Assembly: GCA_964415175.1 (NCBI GenBank)
Contig: CAYPYG010000023.1
Location: 1 to 48,532 of the forward strand
Direction: 5' to 3'
DNA length: 48,532 nt
DNA from: UBA2231 sp964415175
Lineage (GTDB): Bacteria; Elusimicrobiota; Elusimicrobia; Elusimicrobiales; UBA9959
The number at the start of each line of letters is the position of its first letter. Position 1 is the first letter of the stretch. This document shows, in pieces, positions 8,258 to 15,161 of the stretch. The notes under the pieces were generated by a model. It was not told the DNA's origin. It saw nothing but the letters and a program-made list of their open reading frames with translations, and made no database searches. A program made the position numbers and the translations under genes.

Positions 8258-9001
8258 ATGAAAAAGACCGTTATATTCTTTTCCTCTGTTTTATTCACTT
8301 GCGGCGGCGCCCAGGCCTTCCATCCGATGTCCACCGAGGATACCGGCTTCCTGGGCCGGGACGTCATACAGGCCGAGGTCGGTTTCGACCATACGGAAGA
8401 CACCGACGCGGCGGATTATTTCTCCAATACGCTGTCGGCCACTTTCTCCTACGGCCTCTGGGACAAGCTGGACCTGCTGCTCAGCGCGCCCTGGCAGGGC
8501 TGGGATTCCGGCGGACTCTCCGAGAGCGGCCTGGGCGACGTCTCGATGGAGGCGAAGTTCTGGGTGGCCGAGCGCCGCGGCTGGGACCTGGCGCTGAAAC
8601 CCGGCTTCTCCCTGCCGGCCGGGGACGACGCCAAAGGACTCGGCGCCGGCGAGGGACAGGTCTGGCTCTACGGCATAGCCGGCAGGACCGACAGTCCGCG
8701 CCAGTATTACGTCAACGCCGGCTATAAGTACAACCGCAATTCGTCCAACGAGGAAAAGAACATCTTCAGCGCCTCCGCGCTGGGCGCGCTGGAGATCCTG
8801 CCTGAGACGCTGCTCGCGGCCGAACTGGCCGTCGAGACCAATGCCGACAAGTCCGCCGCCTCGCATCCCGTAAACTCGCTTCTCGGGCTCGTCTGGTCCC
8901 CGAACCCCGCCCTCGACCTGGACGCCGGAGTCCGGTACGGGCTCAACGACTCCGCGGACGAACTTTCCCTTATCGTGGGGTCTACCATCCGTTTTAAATA
9001 G
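8258..9001 (+). CDS. Putative outer-membrane beta-barrel, nickel island copy 2
   Basis: The 247-residue protein has a signal peptide ending GGAQA, followed by FHPMSTEDTGFLG, and ends in ...IRFK. It is co-linear with the 4698-5438 protein at almost identical length, so the two are duplicates bracketing cbiMQO. An outer-membrane channel related to nickel supply is inferred from placement. The GGGGTGA ribosome site precedes ATG 8258. A strong terminator follows, closing the unit before the NikR-like gene. Confidence 0.75.
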   Translation: MKKTVIFFSSVLFTCGGAQAFHPMSTEDTGFLGRDVIQAEVGFDHTEDTDAADYFSNTLSATFSYGLWDKLDLLLSAPWQGWDSGGLSESGLGDVSMEAKFWVAERRGWDLALKPGFSLPAGDDAKGLGAGEGQVWLYGIAGRTDSPRQYYVNAGYKYNRNSSNEEKNIFSASALGALEILPETLLAAELAVETNADKSAASHPVNSLLGLVWSPNPALDLDAGVRYGLNDSADELSLIVGSTIRFK

Positions 9002-9042
9002 CTCCTTCCGCCGGTCCGCCCCGCTCATTGCACGGTATCCCG

Positions 9043-9065
9043 GGCCCCGGCCCGGGGCCTTTTTT
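9043..9065 (+). terminator. Rho-independent terminator after the second barrel
   Basis: GGCCCCG and CGGGGCC (9043-9049, 9053-9059) form a tight stem followed by six Ts (9060-9065). It ends the barrel transcript and separates it from the promoter of the NikR-like gene. Confidence 0.85.
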
Positions 9066-9074
9066 GCCCGGCGC

Positions 9075-9100
9075 TCATAACTTTTAGTATGATATTATGA
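9075..9100 (+). promoter_or_regulatory. Inverted repeat and -10 box at the NikR-like gene
   Basis: TCATAA (9075-9080) and TTATGA (9095-9100) form an inverted repeat with a 14-nt spacer. Within it lies TATGAT (9088-9093), a good -10 box with a weak TTGCCC -35 (9064-9069) at 18 nt. The repeat covers the promoter core and predicted start, a position typical of an autoregulatory operator. Its arms are not the classic GTATGA-N16-TCATAC nickel operator. Confidence 0.5.
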
Positions 9101-9102
9101 CT

Positions 9103-9501
9103 ATGAAAATGGAAAGATACACCGTCTGTCTCGAGAAAGGCCTGCTCGGCAGGCTCGATGAGATCGTGGCCGAGCGCGGCTACCGCAGCCGCTCGCAGGC
9201 CATGGCCGATTTCATCCGCCGGGCCGTCACCAAAAAGGACTGGAGCTCCGGCCGTGACTGCGCCGCCTCGGTCTCGGTCGTTCATCCCTCCGGGTCGCGC
9301 GCCGGACTGCAGTTGGAAGCCCTGCTGCGGGGGGCCTCTTCCCGCGTGATGTCGTCCTGCTCCCATCCGCTGCCGGGGGGGAAGCTCATGACCACGGTCT
9401 TCCTCCGCGGCAGGCCGCGCGAACTCCAGAAGCTGGCCGACCTCCTGCGCGCCGTGAAAGGCGTCACGTACGGCTCTTTTTCGATAATCGCCCCCGTCTG
9501 A
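9103..9501 (+). CDS. NikR-like ribbon-helix-helix regulator without the nickel site
   Basis: The 132-residue protein has the NikR plan: an N-terminal RHH domain (MERYTVCLEKGLL, SRSQAMADFIRR) and an ACT-like C-terminal domain ending in the NikR-like KGVTYGSFS. Aligned to the NikR at 4227, all four nickel ligands are replaced: Arg76, Ser87, Pro89 and Leu95. A Cys86-Ser-His88 cluster sits beside the lost site and may bind another metal. It lies just upstream of, and probably regulates, the TonB receptor gene. Possible starts are ATG 9097, 9103 and 9109. The -10 at 9088-9093 predicts transcription from about 9100, which favours 9103 or 9109. Confidence 0.8.
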   Translation: MKMERYTVCLEKGLLGRLDEIVAERGYRSRSQAMADFIRRAVTKKDWSSGRDCAASVSVVHPSGSRAGLQLEALLRGASSRVMSSCSHPLPGGKLMTTVFLRGRPRELQKLADLLRAVKGVTYGSFSIIAPV

Positions 9502-9524
9502 AGTCCGCCGCATATAGGGAAGAC

Positions 9525-11531
9525 ATGAAAACCCGCTTCGCGGTCATCCCCGTTCTCTTCCTCGCCTCCGCTGCCGCCGCCGCCGACGTTCATCTTACCG
9601 TCGTTACGCCGGGCCGCGCGCCGCGGGCGCTCGGCGACGCAACTGCGGCGGTGGAGGTCGTGATCCCCGAGCAGCTCGCCGCCGCTCCCGGCGCCACGAT
9701 CGACGAGAAACTGGCTTCGCTGGTGCCCGGCCTGGATACCGGCCGCGCCCTGGGGGACATAAACGACCGCGCGGCCGCGCTGACAATGCGTGGCTTCGGC
9801 ATAGGCACGCAGGGCGGCCGGGGCCAGGGGCGCACCCTGGTCCTGCTCGACGGCGTGCCGCTCAATAACGCGGCCAACGGCGGCGTGAACTGGAACGACC
9901 TGGCGGTCGGGGATATAGACCGCGTGGAGGTGGTCAAAGGCCCGGCTTCCTCTCTCTACGGCTCCAACTCCATGGCCGGCGTGGTTAATATAATTACCCG
10001 GAAGCCGGGGGAGGGGCGGTTCGTAGAGACCTCTTTCGGCACATATAACACCTTCGACCTTGGCGCCCGCCTCGGCGGAAAGATCGGCCCCCTCTCGCTG
10101 CAGGTATTCGGCAGGACTATGCGCAGCGACGGCTATACCAAGGCCCTGGAGGCCGACAGGGACGCCTATACGCGCCGGTCGTATACCGACGAGGAGGCCG
10201 CGGGCCTGCGCGCTGCCTACGACCTGGGCGCCGGCGGCGCCCTGCGCGCCGATCTCTCCCGCTCCGACGGCGTCACCGGCCTGGGCACCAATTACCGGGG
10301 CACGACGCGGGGGGAATACCGCGGGAGCGTCACCGACCTGGCCAGTCTGTCATGGAACGGGCCCCTTGGCGGTTTCGACTGGTCCGTTTCGGTATTCGAC
10401 CAGAGCACGGAGCAGACCCGCGAAGAAGGGACAAGTACGACCAGGCTGACCGACATAAGCGTGGACAGGCGCGACCGCGGCGCGCTGGTCTCGGCCTCCG
10501 GCGAAATGCTCGGTCTCGATTCCGTGTTCGGCTTCGACTGGCGCCGGGGCCGCGTCGACGGCTACGATGATTACAACAACGGCAAGTACGCCCGCGATAT
10601 CGGCGCGACGGATACCGGCTCGCCTTTTCTTCATTTCGGCCGCAGGCTCGCCGGCGGCAGGCTCAGCCTTGACGCGGGCCTGCGCTACGACAGGGCGAAG
10701 TTCTACGACGGCCGCGCCGAGAACACCAACGCCCCCGGATTTTTCACCGGCGCCCTGGCGGAGCGCTCCTGGTCGCGCCTGACGCCGGGTTTTTCGGCCG
10801 GTTATAAGTACGGCCCGGCTGTCTCGCAGTATATCTCCTATGCCGGCGGCTTCAGGCCCGCGGAACTGGAGAACATGGTCCTGACGCTGGTGAAGGGCAG
10901 CGGCCTCAACAAGTGGTACCAGAAGCCCAACCCGGACCTGGGGCCGGAGAAGAGCGAGACCCTGGAGACCGGCTTCCGGCTGAACCCGCTGCCGGGCCTC
11001 TATTCCGATCCGTCCGCTTACCTGACCCGCGCGCGCGATTTCATCTACCAGATAACTACCGGCGTTACTGACCCGACCTACGGCACGGAAAAGATGTACA
11101 CCAATGTCGCGAAGGTCAGGATCTACGGCTTCGAACTGCCCGTTAAATACATACGCGGCGGGTTCTCGGTCTCCGCCTCCTACGCGCAGTCGCATTCGCG
11201 CGTCACGGATTCCCCGGCCCTTGCCTCGATAAAGGACAAGGCGCTGACTTACGCGCCGCGGCATATCTGGTCGGCCGGGCTTGCATGGAAAAAGGGCCCC
11301 TGCGCCTTCTCCGCCTCATGGACGCATAAGAGCCGCCAGTTCACCGATGACGCCAATGTCGCGTCCGTCCCCGGCTATTCGACAGCCGGTTTCGGCGTCT
11401 CGCGCGACCTGGGCGGCGGTTCCTCGCTCTCCCTGCGGCTGGACAATGCTTTCAAGGAACTCCATCAGAGCTCAGACGAAGAATTCGCGCCGGGCCGAAT
11501 AGTCTCGGCGGCGCTGAAGGCGGCTTTCTAA
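9525..11531 (+). CDS. TonB-dependent outer-membrane receptor
   Basis: The 668-residue protein has a signal peptide (ending SAAAAA), a plug domain (about 45-160: MRGFGIGTQGGRGQGRTLVLLDGVPLN, VEVVKGPASSLYGSNSMAGVVNIITRK) and a long beta-barrel ending in phenylalanine (AALKAAF). A canonical TonB box is not obvious near the mature N-terminus. These receptors use TonB-ExbBD energy to import metal chelates or cobalamin. Here, sandwiched between a NikR-like regulator and a membrane/NTPase fusion in a nickel island, a nickel or cobalt chelate is the best guess. The downstream ATG follows its stop codon with no gap. Confidence 0.9.
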   Translation: MKTRFAVIPVLFLASAAAAADVHLTVVTPGRAPRALGDATAAVEVVIPEQLAAAPGATIDEKLASLVPGLDTGRALGDINDRAAALTMRGFGIGTQGGRGQGRTLVLLDGVPLNNAANGGVNWNDLAVGDIDRVEVVKGPASSLYGSNSMAGVVNIITRKPGEGRFVETSFGTYNTFDLGARLGGKIGPLSLQVFGRTMRSDGYTKALEADRDAYTRRSYTDEEAAGLRAAYDLGAGGALRADLSRSDGVTGLGTNYRGTTRGEYRGSVTDLASLSWNGPLGGFDWSVSVFDQSTEQTREEGTSTTRLTDISVDRRDRGALVSASGEMLGLDSVFGFDWRRGRVDGYDDYNNGKYARDIGATDTGSPFLHFGRRLAGGRLSLDAGLRYDRAKFYDGRAENTNAPGFFTGALAERSWSRLTPGFSAGYKYGPAVSQYISYAGGFRPAELENMVLTLVKGSGLNKWYQKPNPDLGPEKSETLETGFRLNPLPGLYSDPSAYLTRARDFIYQITTGVTDPTYGTEKMYTNVAKVRIYGFELPVKYIRGGFSVSASYAQSHSRVTDSPALASIKDKALTYAPRHIWSAGLAWKKGPCAFSASWTHKSRQFTDDANVASVPGYSTAGFGVSRDLGGGSSLSLRLDNAFKELHQSSDEEFAPGRIVSAALKAAF

Positions 11532-13163
11532 ATGAGTCCGGCGGCCCGCGAACTGCTCTGGCGCAAGGCGGCCGTGCTCGGCAGCCTCTGGGCCGCTTCC
11601 GAGATAATCCTGGGCAGTTTCCTCAAGAACGCGCAGGTCCCGTTCGCCGGCGTATTGCTGACCGGCATCGGTGTCGCGATACTGGTCGCCGGTCACCGGT
11701 TGTGGCCGGAGAAGGGTCTGCTCTGGCGCGCTGGCCTGGTCTGCGCCGCAATGAAATCTGTCTCGCCCAGCGCGATACTGCTCAGCCCCATGGTCGCCAT
11801 CTTCGCCGAGGGTGTACTGGCGGAGCTCGCCGTGCGCTTTGTCGGCGGCAATGCCGCCGGCTATATAGCTGCCGGCGGGCTGGCCATGAGCTGGGGCCTC
11901 GTCCACAAGATAGGCAAGCTCCTGCTCTTCTACGGCCCCGAGTCGCTGCAGGTCTATGTCAAAGGCCTCGAGAAGCTGCGCGACTGGCTGGGCCGGCCGG
12001 GCGGAGTCTGGGAGCCGCTGGTCTTTCTCTTCGCCGTCTATTTCGCCGCCGGAGCCGCGGCCGCGCTGATCGGCATGAAGGCCTCCGCCGAGGGGGAAAA
12101 GGTCCCCGTCAAGAAGCGCGCGGCGGACATTTTTAAGCCGCGCCGCGGCGGAGGGGAGCCCGGCTACTATTCGGCGGCTTTCCTCGCCCTGCACCTTCTG
12201 GCCATAGCGGGCCTTATGACCTCCGGCCGCCTGCCGCTTTTCCCGGCGGCCGGCCTGAGCCTCGTATACGGCCTCGTCTGCGCTTTCTTCTACCGCCGCG
12301 CCTCCGCCCTGCTGTCCCGGGCGGGGCTCTGGACCGGCATAGCCGCGGTCTCGCTGCTGGCCGGCTGGCTGCTGGGCGACTGGGGTTCCGGTCTGCGCAT
12401 GGCCGCGCGCGCTTTCGCCGTGACGCTGGGCTTCGCCGCCGTCGCGCAGGAACTGATGAACCCGCGCGTCAGGGCCTGGCTGGAAAAAGCCGCCGGCTGC
12501 GGCTTCTTCGACACGCTCGAATATTCTTTCGCTTCGCTGCCGCTGGTGCTGGAATCCCTGCCGTCGGGGCGCGACATGGCGCTTCGCCCCGCCGCCTCGC
12601 TGCGCACCGTCATAGCCCGCGCGCCGGAACTGCTCGACTCCCGCGGGGCGCCCGTCTTCTTCGTGTCGGGCCCGAGAGGTTCGGGCAAAAGCACCCTGAT
12701 AGCCGGGATGGCCGCCCTGATGCGCGAAAAGGGCCTCAGGCCCGCCGGCATACTGGCCGAGGGCCTGGTTGAGAACGGCGTACGCTCGGGCTTCGACCTC
12801 GTCGACCTCTCCACCGGCGCGCGCGTCCCGCTTTGCCGCCGCGGCGCCGCTTCTTCCGTGAAGGCGGGGGAGTTCGGCTTCTTCGCCGAAGGTCTGGCGG
12901 CCGGTGAAAAGGCGCTCTCCGCGGAAAGCCTGCGCGGCGCGGACGCGGTTTTCGTCGACGAGGTCGGTTTCCTGGAACTGGAGGGCGGCGGCTGGGCCCC
13001 TGCTCTGGAACGGCTCCTTAAAAAAAGCCGGGTCCCCTTGATACTCTCCGTCCGCGACGAGCTTTCCGCGCCCGTCTCCTCCCGCTGGGGAATCGCGCCG
13101 GCGGCCGTCCTCCAGGCCGGAACTTCGCCCGCCGCGGCCGTTCCCCGCATCCTCCCGCGTTGA
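11532..13163 (+). CDS. Polytopic membrane protein fused to a THEP1-type NTPase
   Basis: The N-terminal ~300 residues hold about nine hydrophobic segments in two groups (about 14-190 and 215-310), separated by a charged loop. The C-terminal part (about 370-543) is a THEP1-like nucleoside-triphosphatase: Walker A GPRGSGKST, and VFVDEVGFLEL, matching the family's DExGxxEL-type Walker B. The membrane part may be an ECF-type S-component or a permease for the ligand of the adjacent TonB receptor, whose stop codon it abuts. This is inferred from context. THEP1 enzymes are usually stand-alone soluble proteins of 170-200 residues, so the fusion is notable. The start ATG 11532 has no separate Shine-Dalgarno, which suggests coupling to the receptor. 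Confidence 0.75.
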   Translation: MSPAARELLWRKAAVLGSLWAASEIILGSFLKNAQVPFAGVLLTGIGVAILVAGHRLWPEKGLLWRAGLVCAAMKSVSPSAILLSPMVAIFAEGVLAELAVRFVGGNAAGYIAAGGLAMSWGLVHKIGKLLLFYGPESLQVYVKGLEKLRDWLGRPGGVWEPLVFLFAVYFAAGAAAALIGMKASAEGEKVPVKKRAADIFKPRRGGGEPGYYSAAFLALHLLAIAGLMTSGRLPLFPAAGLSLVYGLVCAFFYRRASALLSRAGLWTGIAAVSLLAGWLLGDWGSGLRMAARAFAVTLGFAAVAQELMNPRVRAWLEKAAGCGFFDTLEYSFASLPLVLESLPSGRDMALRPAASLRTVIARAPELLDSRGAPVFFVSGPRGSGKSTLIAGMAALMREKGLRPAGILAEGLVENGVRSGFDLVDLSTGARVPLCRRGAASSVKAGEFGFFAEGLAAGEKALSAESLRGADAVFVDEVGFLELEGGGWAPALERLLKKSRVPLILSVRDELSAPVSSRWGIAPAAVLQAGTSPAAAVPRILPR

Positions 13164-13188
13164 CAGCCTTACGCCGTAATGCTAATGT
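13160..13188 (+). promoter_or_regulatory. Promoter of the DUF134 regulator operon
   Basis: TTGACA (13160-13165), exactly 17 nt, then TAATGT (13183-13188) forms a strong sigma-70 promoter overlapping the last codons of the preceding gene. Transcription should start near 13195, inside the palindrome at 13191-13214. Confidence 0.8.
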
Positions 13189-13190
13189 CT

Positions 13191-13214
13191 AGTTATTGGC
13201 ATATGCCAATAACT
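13191..13214. promoter_or_regulatory. Perfect 24-bp palindrome, probable DUF134 autoregulatory operator
   Basis: The half-site AGTTATTGGCAT is followed by its exact reverse complement with no spacer, giving 12-bp arms. It lies directly between the -10 box and the DUF134 start codon (ATG 13215) and covers the expected transcription start. A dimeric repressor bound here would block initiation. The obvious candidate is the DUF134 helix-turn-helix protein encoded immediately downstream. Confidence 0.75.
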
Positions 13215-13541
13215 ATGCCCAGGCCCAGGAAATGCAGAAGAATAAGGGATTCCCCCAGGGCGTACTATTTCAAGCCCCGGGCCGTCCCGTTGTGCGAACT
13301 TGAAGAGACCGCGCTGTTGCTGGAGGAGTTCCAGGCCCTCAAGCATGCCGACCTCGACGGCCGTGAGCAGGCCGCCGGCGCGGCCGCCATGGGCGTTTCC
13401 CGCCAGACTTTCGGGAATATTCTCGCTTCCGCCAGGAGGAAGCTGGCCGACGCCGTCGTCAACGGCAAAGCCCTGAAGATCTCGAAAGCCCAGGCACGGA
13501 CCGCCGCCGCGGCGGCGGAGAGGGGACAGCATGGAAAGTAG
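13215..13541 (+). CDS. DUF134 family helix-turn-helix protein
   Basis: The 108-residue protein begins MPRPRKCRRI, the typical N-terminus of DUF134 (PF02001). It has a C-terminal sigma-70 region-4-like helix-turn-helix (GVSRQTFGNILASARRKLADAV, about 67-88). DUF134 genes commonly neighbour NifX-like and MinD-ATPase genes, as here. The protein is probably the regulator of this operon through the adjacent palindrome. The start was set at ATG 13215; the in-frame ATG upstream lies in the promoter. There is no Shine-Dalgarno and the leader is about 20 nt. The end overlaps the next gene by 11 bases. Confidence 0.88.
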   Translation: MPRPRKCRRIRDSPRAYYFKPRAVPLCELEETALLLEEFQALKHADLDGREQAAGAAAMGVSRQTFGNILASARRKLADAVVNGKALKISKAQARTAAAAAERGQHGK

Positions 13542-13956
13542 GAGATCTGCCGCCGGCCACAAGTCGCATTCCGGCTGCGTAGCCTGCGGGACGGATAATC
13601 CCGCGGGGCTGAAACTCAAGTTCCTGCCTCAGCCTGACGGCTCGGTGCGGGCCGCGGTCTTCTGCCGGAGGGAGATAACCGGCTACGACGGCTTCCTGCA
13701 CGGCGGCATAGCCGCGCTTATGCTCGACAGCGCCATGACCAACTGCCTGTTCGCGAAAGGGGTAGCCGCCCTGACCGCGGAATTCAATCTTAAGTACAAG
13801 GCCCCTGTGCTGATAGGCCGAGCGGCCGAGGTGAGGGCCCGGCTGGAAAAGGACATGGCTCCGCTGTACGTGATGAAGGCCGAGCTGCTGCAGGACGGGC
13901 AGGTGAAGGTGCTGGCTGAAGCCAAGTTCCTCAAGAATATTTTCCTTAAAGACTGA
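13531..13956 (+). CDS. Hotdog-fold (PaaI-like) thioesterase
   Basis: The 141-residue protein has the hotdog signature GFLHGGIAALMLDSAM (about 52-67) and a C-terminal strand pattern typical of PaaI/YbgC-type acyl-CoA thioesterases. An N-terminal CVACG pair could bind metal. GGAGAGGGGA precedes ATG 13531 inside the DUF134 coding end, so the genes are coupled. The substrate is unknown, and its link to a metal-cofactor operon is unclear. Confidence 0.8.
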   Translation: MESRRSAAGHKSHSGCVACGTDNPAGLKLKFLPQPDGSVRAAVFCRREITGYDGFLHGGIAALMLDSAMTNCLFAKGVAALTAEFNLKYKAPVLIGRAAEVRARLEKDMAPLYVMKAELLQDGQVKVLAEAKFLKNIFLKD

Positions 13957-13972
13957 GAATACAGGGGGCGGC

Positions 13973-14293
13973 ATGAAACTCGGAATAGTGATCACGCAGA
14001 CCGAGCCGGAAACCGTTTTCAACGCGATGCGGCTGGCGCTTTACGCCGTGAAGCAGGGGGACGAGGTGAAGATCTTCCTTTCGGGCCGCGGCGTGGAGAT
14101 AGACGGGATAGAGGACGCGCGCTTCGACGTGCAGGGGGAGGCCCGCAAGTTCCTCGAGGCCGGCGGGCGCTTCTTCGCCTGCGGCACCTGCCTGAAGATC
14201 CGCAATTCCAAGGGCTCGGAGATCTGCCCGCTGTCCACGCTCAAGGACCATTACGAGATAGTCAGGGATTCCGACCGGCTGGTAACGTTTTAG
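13973..14293 (+). CDS. DsrE/DsrF-like sulfur-relay protein
   Basis: The 106-residue protein matches the DsrE-like fold: MKLGIVITQT, then alternating strands and helices. Cys70 and Cys73 lie in FFACGTCLK, with Cys85 nearby. Members of the family carry persulfide sulfur on such cysteines or act in sulfur trafficking. Placed before Fur and Fe-S-related genes, it may supply or sense sulfur for cluster assembly. That is inference. Confidence 0.8.
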   Translation: MKLGIVITQTEPETVFNAMRLALYAVKQGDEVKIFLSGRGVEIDGIEDARFDVQGEARKFLEAGGRFFACGTCLKIRNSKGSEICPLSTLKDHYEIVRDSDRLVTF

Positions 14294-14302
14294 TTCTCCC
14301 GC

Positions 14303-14332
14303 TTGACAGGCCGGCCCCGGAATAGCTACTAT
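14303..14332 (+). promoter_or_regulatory. fur promoter
   Basis: TTGACA (14303-14308), an 18-nt spacer and TACTAT (14327-14332) give a recognisable sigma-70 promoter. The Fur-type box overlaps the -10 and the predicted start near 14339. Confidence 0.7.
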
Positions 14333-14351
14333 TGGGAATAATTCCCAATAG
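14329..14351. promoter_or_regulatory. Fur-type 7-1-7 operator upstream of fur
   Basis: The core TGGGAATAATTCCCA (14333-14347) is a perfect 7-1-7 inverted repeat, extended to 11-bp arms by CTAT and ATAG. It resembles the TGATAAT-N-ATTATCA box of Fur/PerR regulators. It spans the -10 and start of the fur transcript, ending three bases before the start codon, which argues for autoregulation. Confidence 0.8.
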
Positions 14352-14354
14352 CTT

Positions 14355-14822
14355 ATGCACAGGCGCAAGGACCACGACCCCAACTGCTGCTGCCGCCGTA
14401 TCCGCGGCGACGGCCGCCGCATGACGCCGCCCCGCCACGCCGTGCTGGATGCGCTCAGCGAGAGGGGGGAGCATCTTACCGCGGAAGAGGTGTTTAAAAA
14501 GGCCTCCCGCCACTGCCCAAATATCGGCCTATCCACCGTTTACCGCACGCTTGAACTCCTTACGGAACTGGGAATGGTCAGCAAGTTCGATACGGGGGAC
14601 GACAAGGCCCGCTATGAGCTGGCAGACGGCCCCAGGGCCAAGGGCCACCACCATCACCTGGTCTGCACCTCCTGCCGGCGCATCGTGGACTATAAGGATT
14701 TCATAAAGGAAGAGACGGAACTGCTCAGGAAGACCGAGGAGGGGCTGTCCAAAAAGTACGGCTTCCGCATAGACAGCCATCTGATACAGTTTCACGGCCT
14801 TTGCCGGGACTGCCGTAAATAA
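14355..14822 (+). CDS. Fur-family metalloregulator (Fur/PerR/Zur type)
   Basis: The 155-residue protein has a winged-helix DNA-binding domain (about 20-85: RMTPPRHAVLDAL, STVYRTLELLTELG), a metal-binding hinge with four consecutive histidines (GHHHHLVC), and two CxxC pairs (CTSC and CRDC) forming the structural zinc site. The N-terminus adds a Cys-Cys-Cys run near residue 11. Whether it senses iron, peroxide or zinc cannot be decided from sequence. Near-identical operator boxes lie immediately before it and just after it, so it should control both itself and the DUF5320/NifX/ATPase operon. There is no Shine-Dalgarno and the leader is only about 16 nt. Confidence 0.92.
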   Translation: MHRRKDHDPNCCCRRIRGDGRRMTPPRHAVLDALSERGEHLTAEEVFKKASRHCPNIGLSTVYRTLELLTELGMVSKFDTGDDKARYELADGPRAKGHHHHLVCTSCRRIVDYKDFIKEETELLRKTEEGLSKKYGFRIDSHLIQFHGLCRDCRK

Positions 14823-14839
14823 TTTTTTTTCGGATTTAA

Positions 14840-14854
14840 TGAGAATAATTCTCA
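14840..14854. promoter_or_regulatory. Fur-type 7-1-7 operator before the DUF5320/NifX operon
   Basis: TGAGAATAATTCTCA is a perfect 7-1-7 inverted repeat. It differs from the box upstream of fur only by one symmetric base pair (GGG/CCC to GAG/CTC). It lies 20 bases before the DUF5320 start and overlaps possible -10 sequences (TTTAAT or AATAAT). It is a strong candidate for control by the Fur protein encoded just upstream. Confidence 0.78.
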
Positions 14855-14873
14855 ATAGTTTCAGGAGGTGCTT

Positions 14874-15107
14874 ATGCCATACGGAGACGGAACAGGCCCC
14901 AACGGAACCGGGCCCCTGGGCTGGGGAAGGGGTCCCTGCGGACGCGGCGGCGCGCGGCGCGCCGGCGGCGGACCGGGCCGGGGCCCGGGGCGTCGCGGAA
15001 TATTCCAGGCCCCGCAGGAAACCGGTCCGGACAGGACCGCTGAGCTGGAGGCCAGGATAGCCGAGTTGGAGAACCGCCTCGGCGGCCGGAAAGACCAGGG
15101 CAAGTGA
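14874..15107 (+). CDS. DUF5320 small Gly-rich protein
   Basis: The 77-residue protein begins MPYGDGTGPNGTGPLGWGRG, the hallmark of DUF5320 proteins. It continues with a Gly/Arg-rich stretch and ends in a short coiled coil (AELEARIAELENRLGG). The family is regularly found beside NifX-like and MinD-type ATPase genes in anaerobes; its role is unknown. AGGAGG (14863-14868) five bases before ATG 14874 sets the start; an in-frame GTG at 14868 overlaps that site and is less likely. Confidence 0.82.
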   Translation: MPYGDGTGPNGTGPLGWGRGPCGRGGARRAGGGPGRGPGRRGIFQAPQETGPDRTAELEARIAELENRLGGRKDQGK

Positions 15108-15161
15108 AAAAACGGCGCGGCGCGGGGCCTTCCCCGTGCCGGCCGACACCATGGAGACAAG

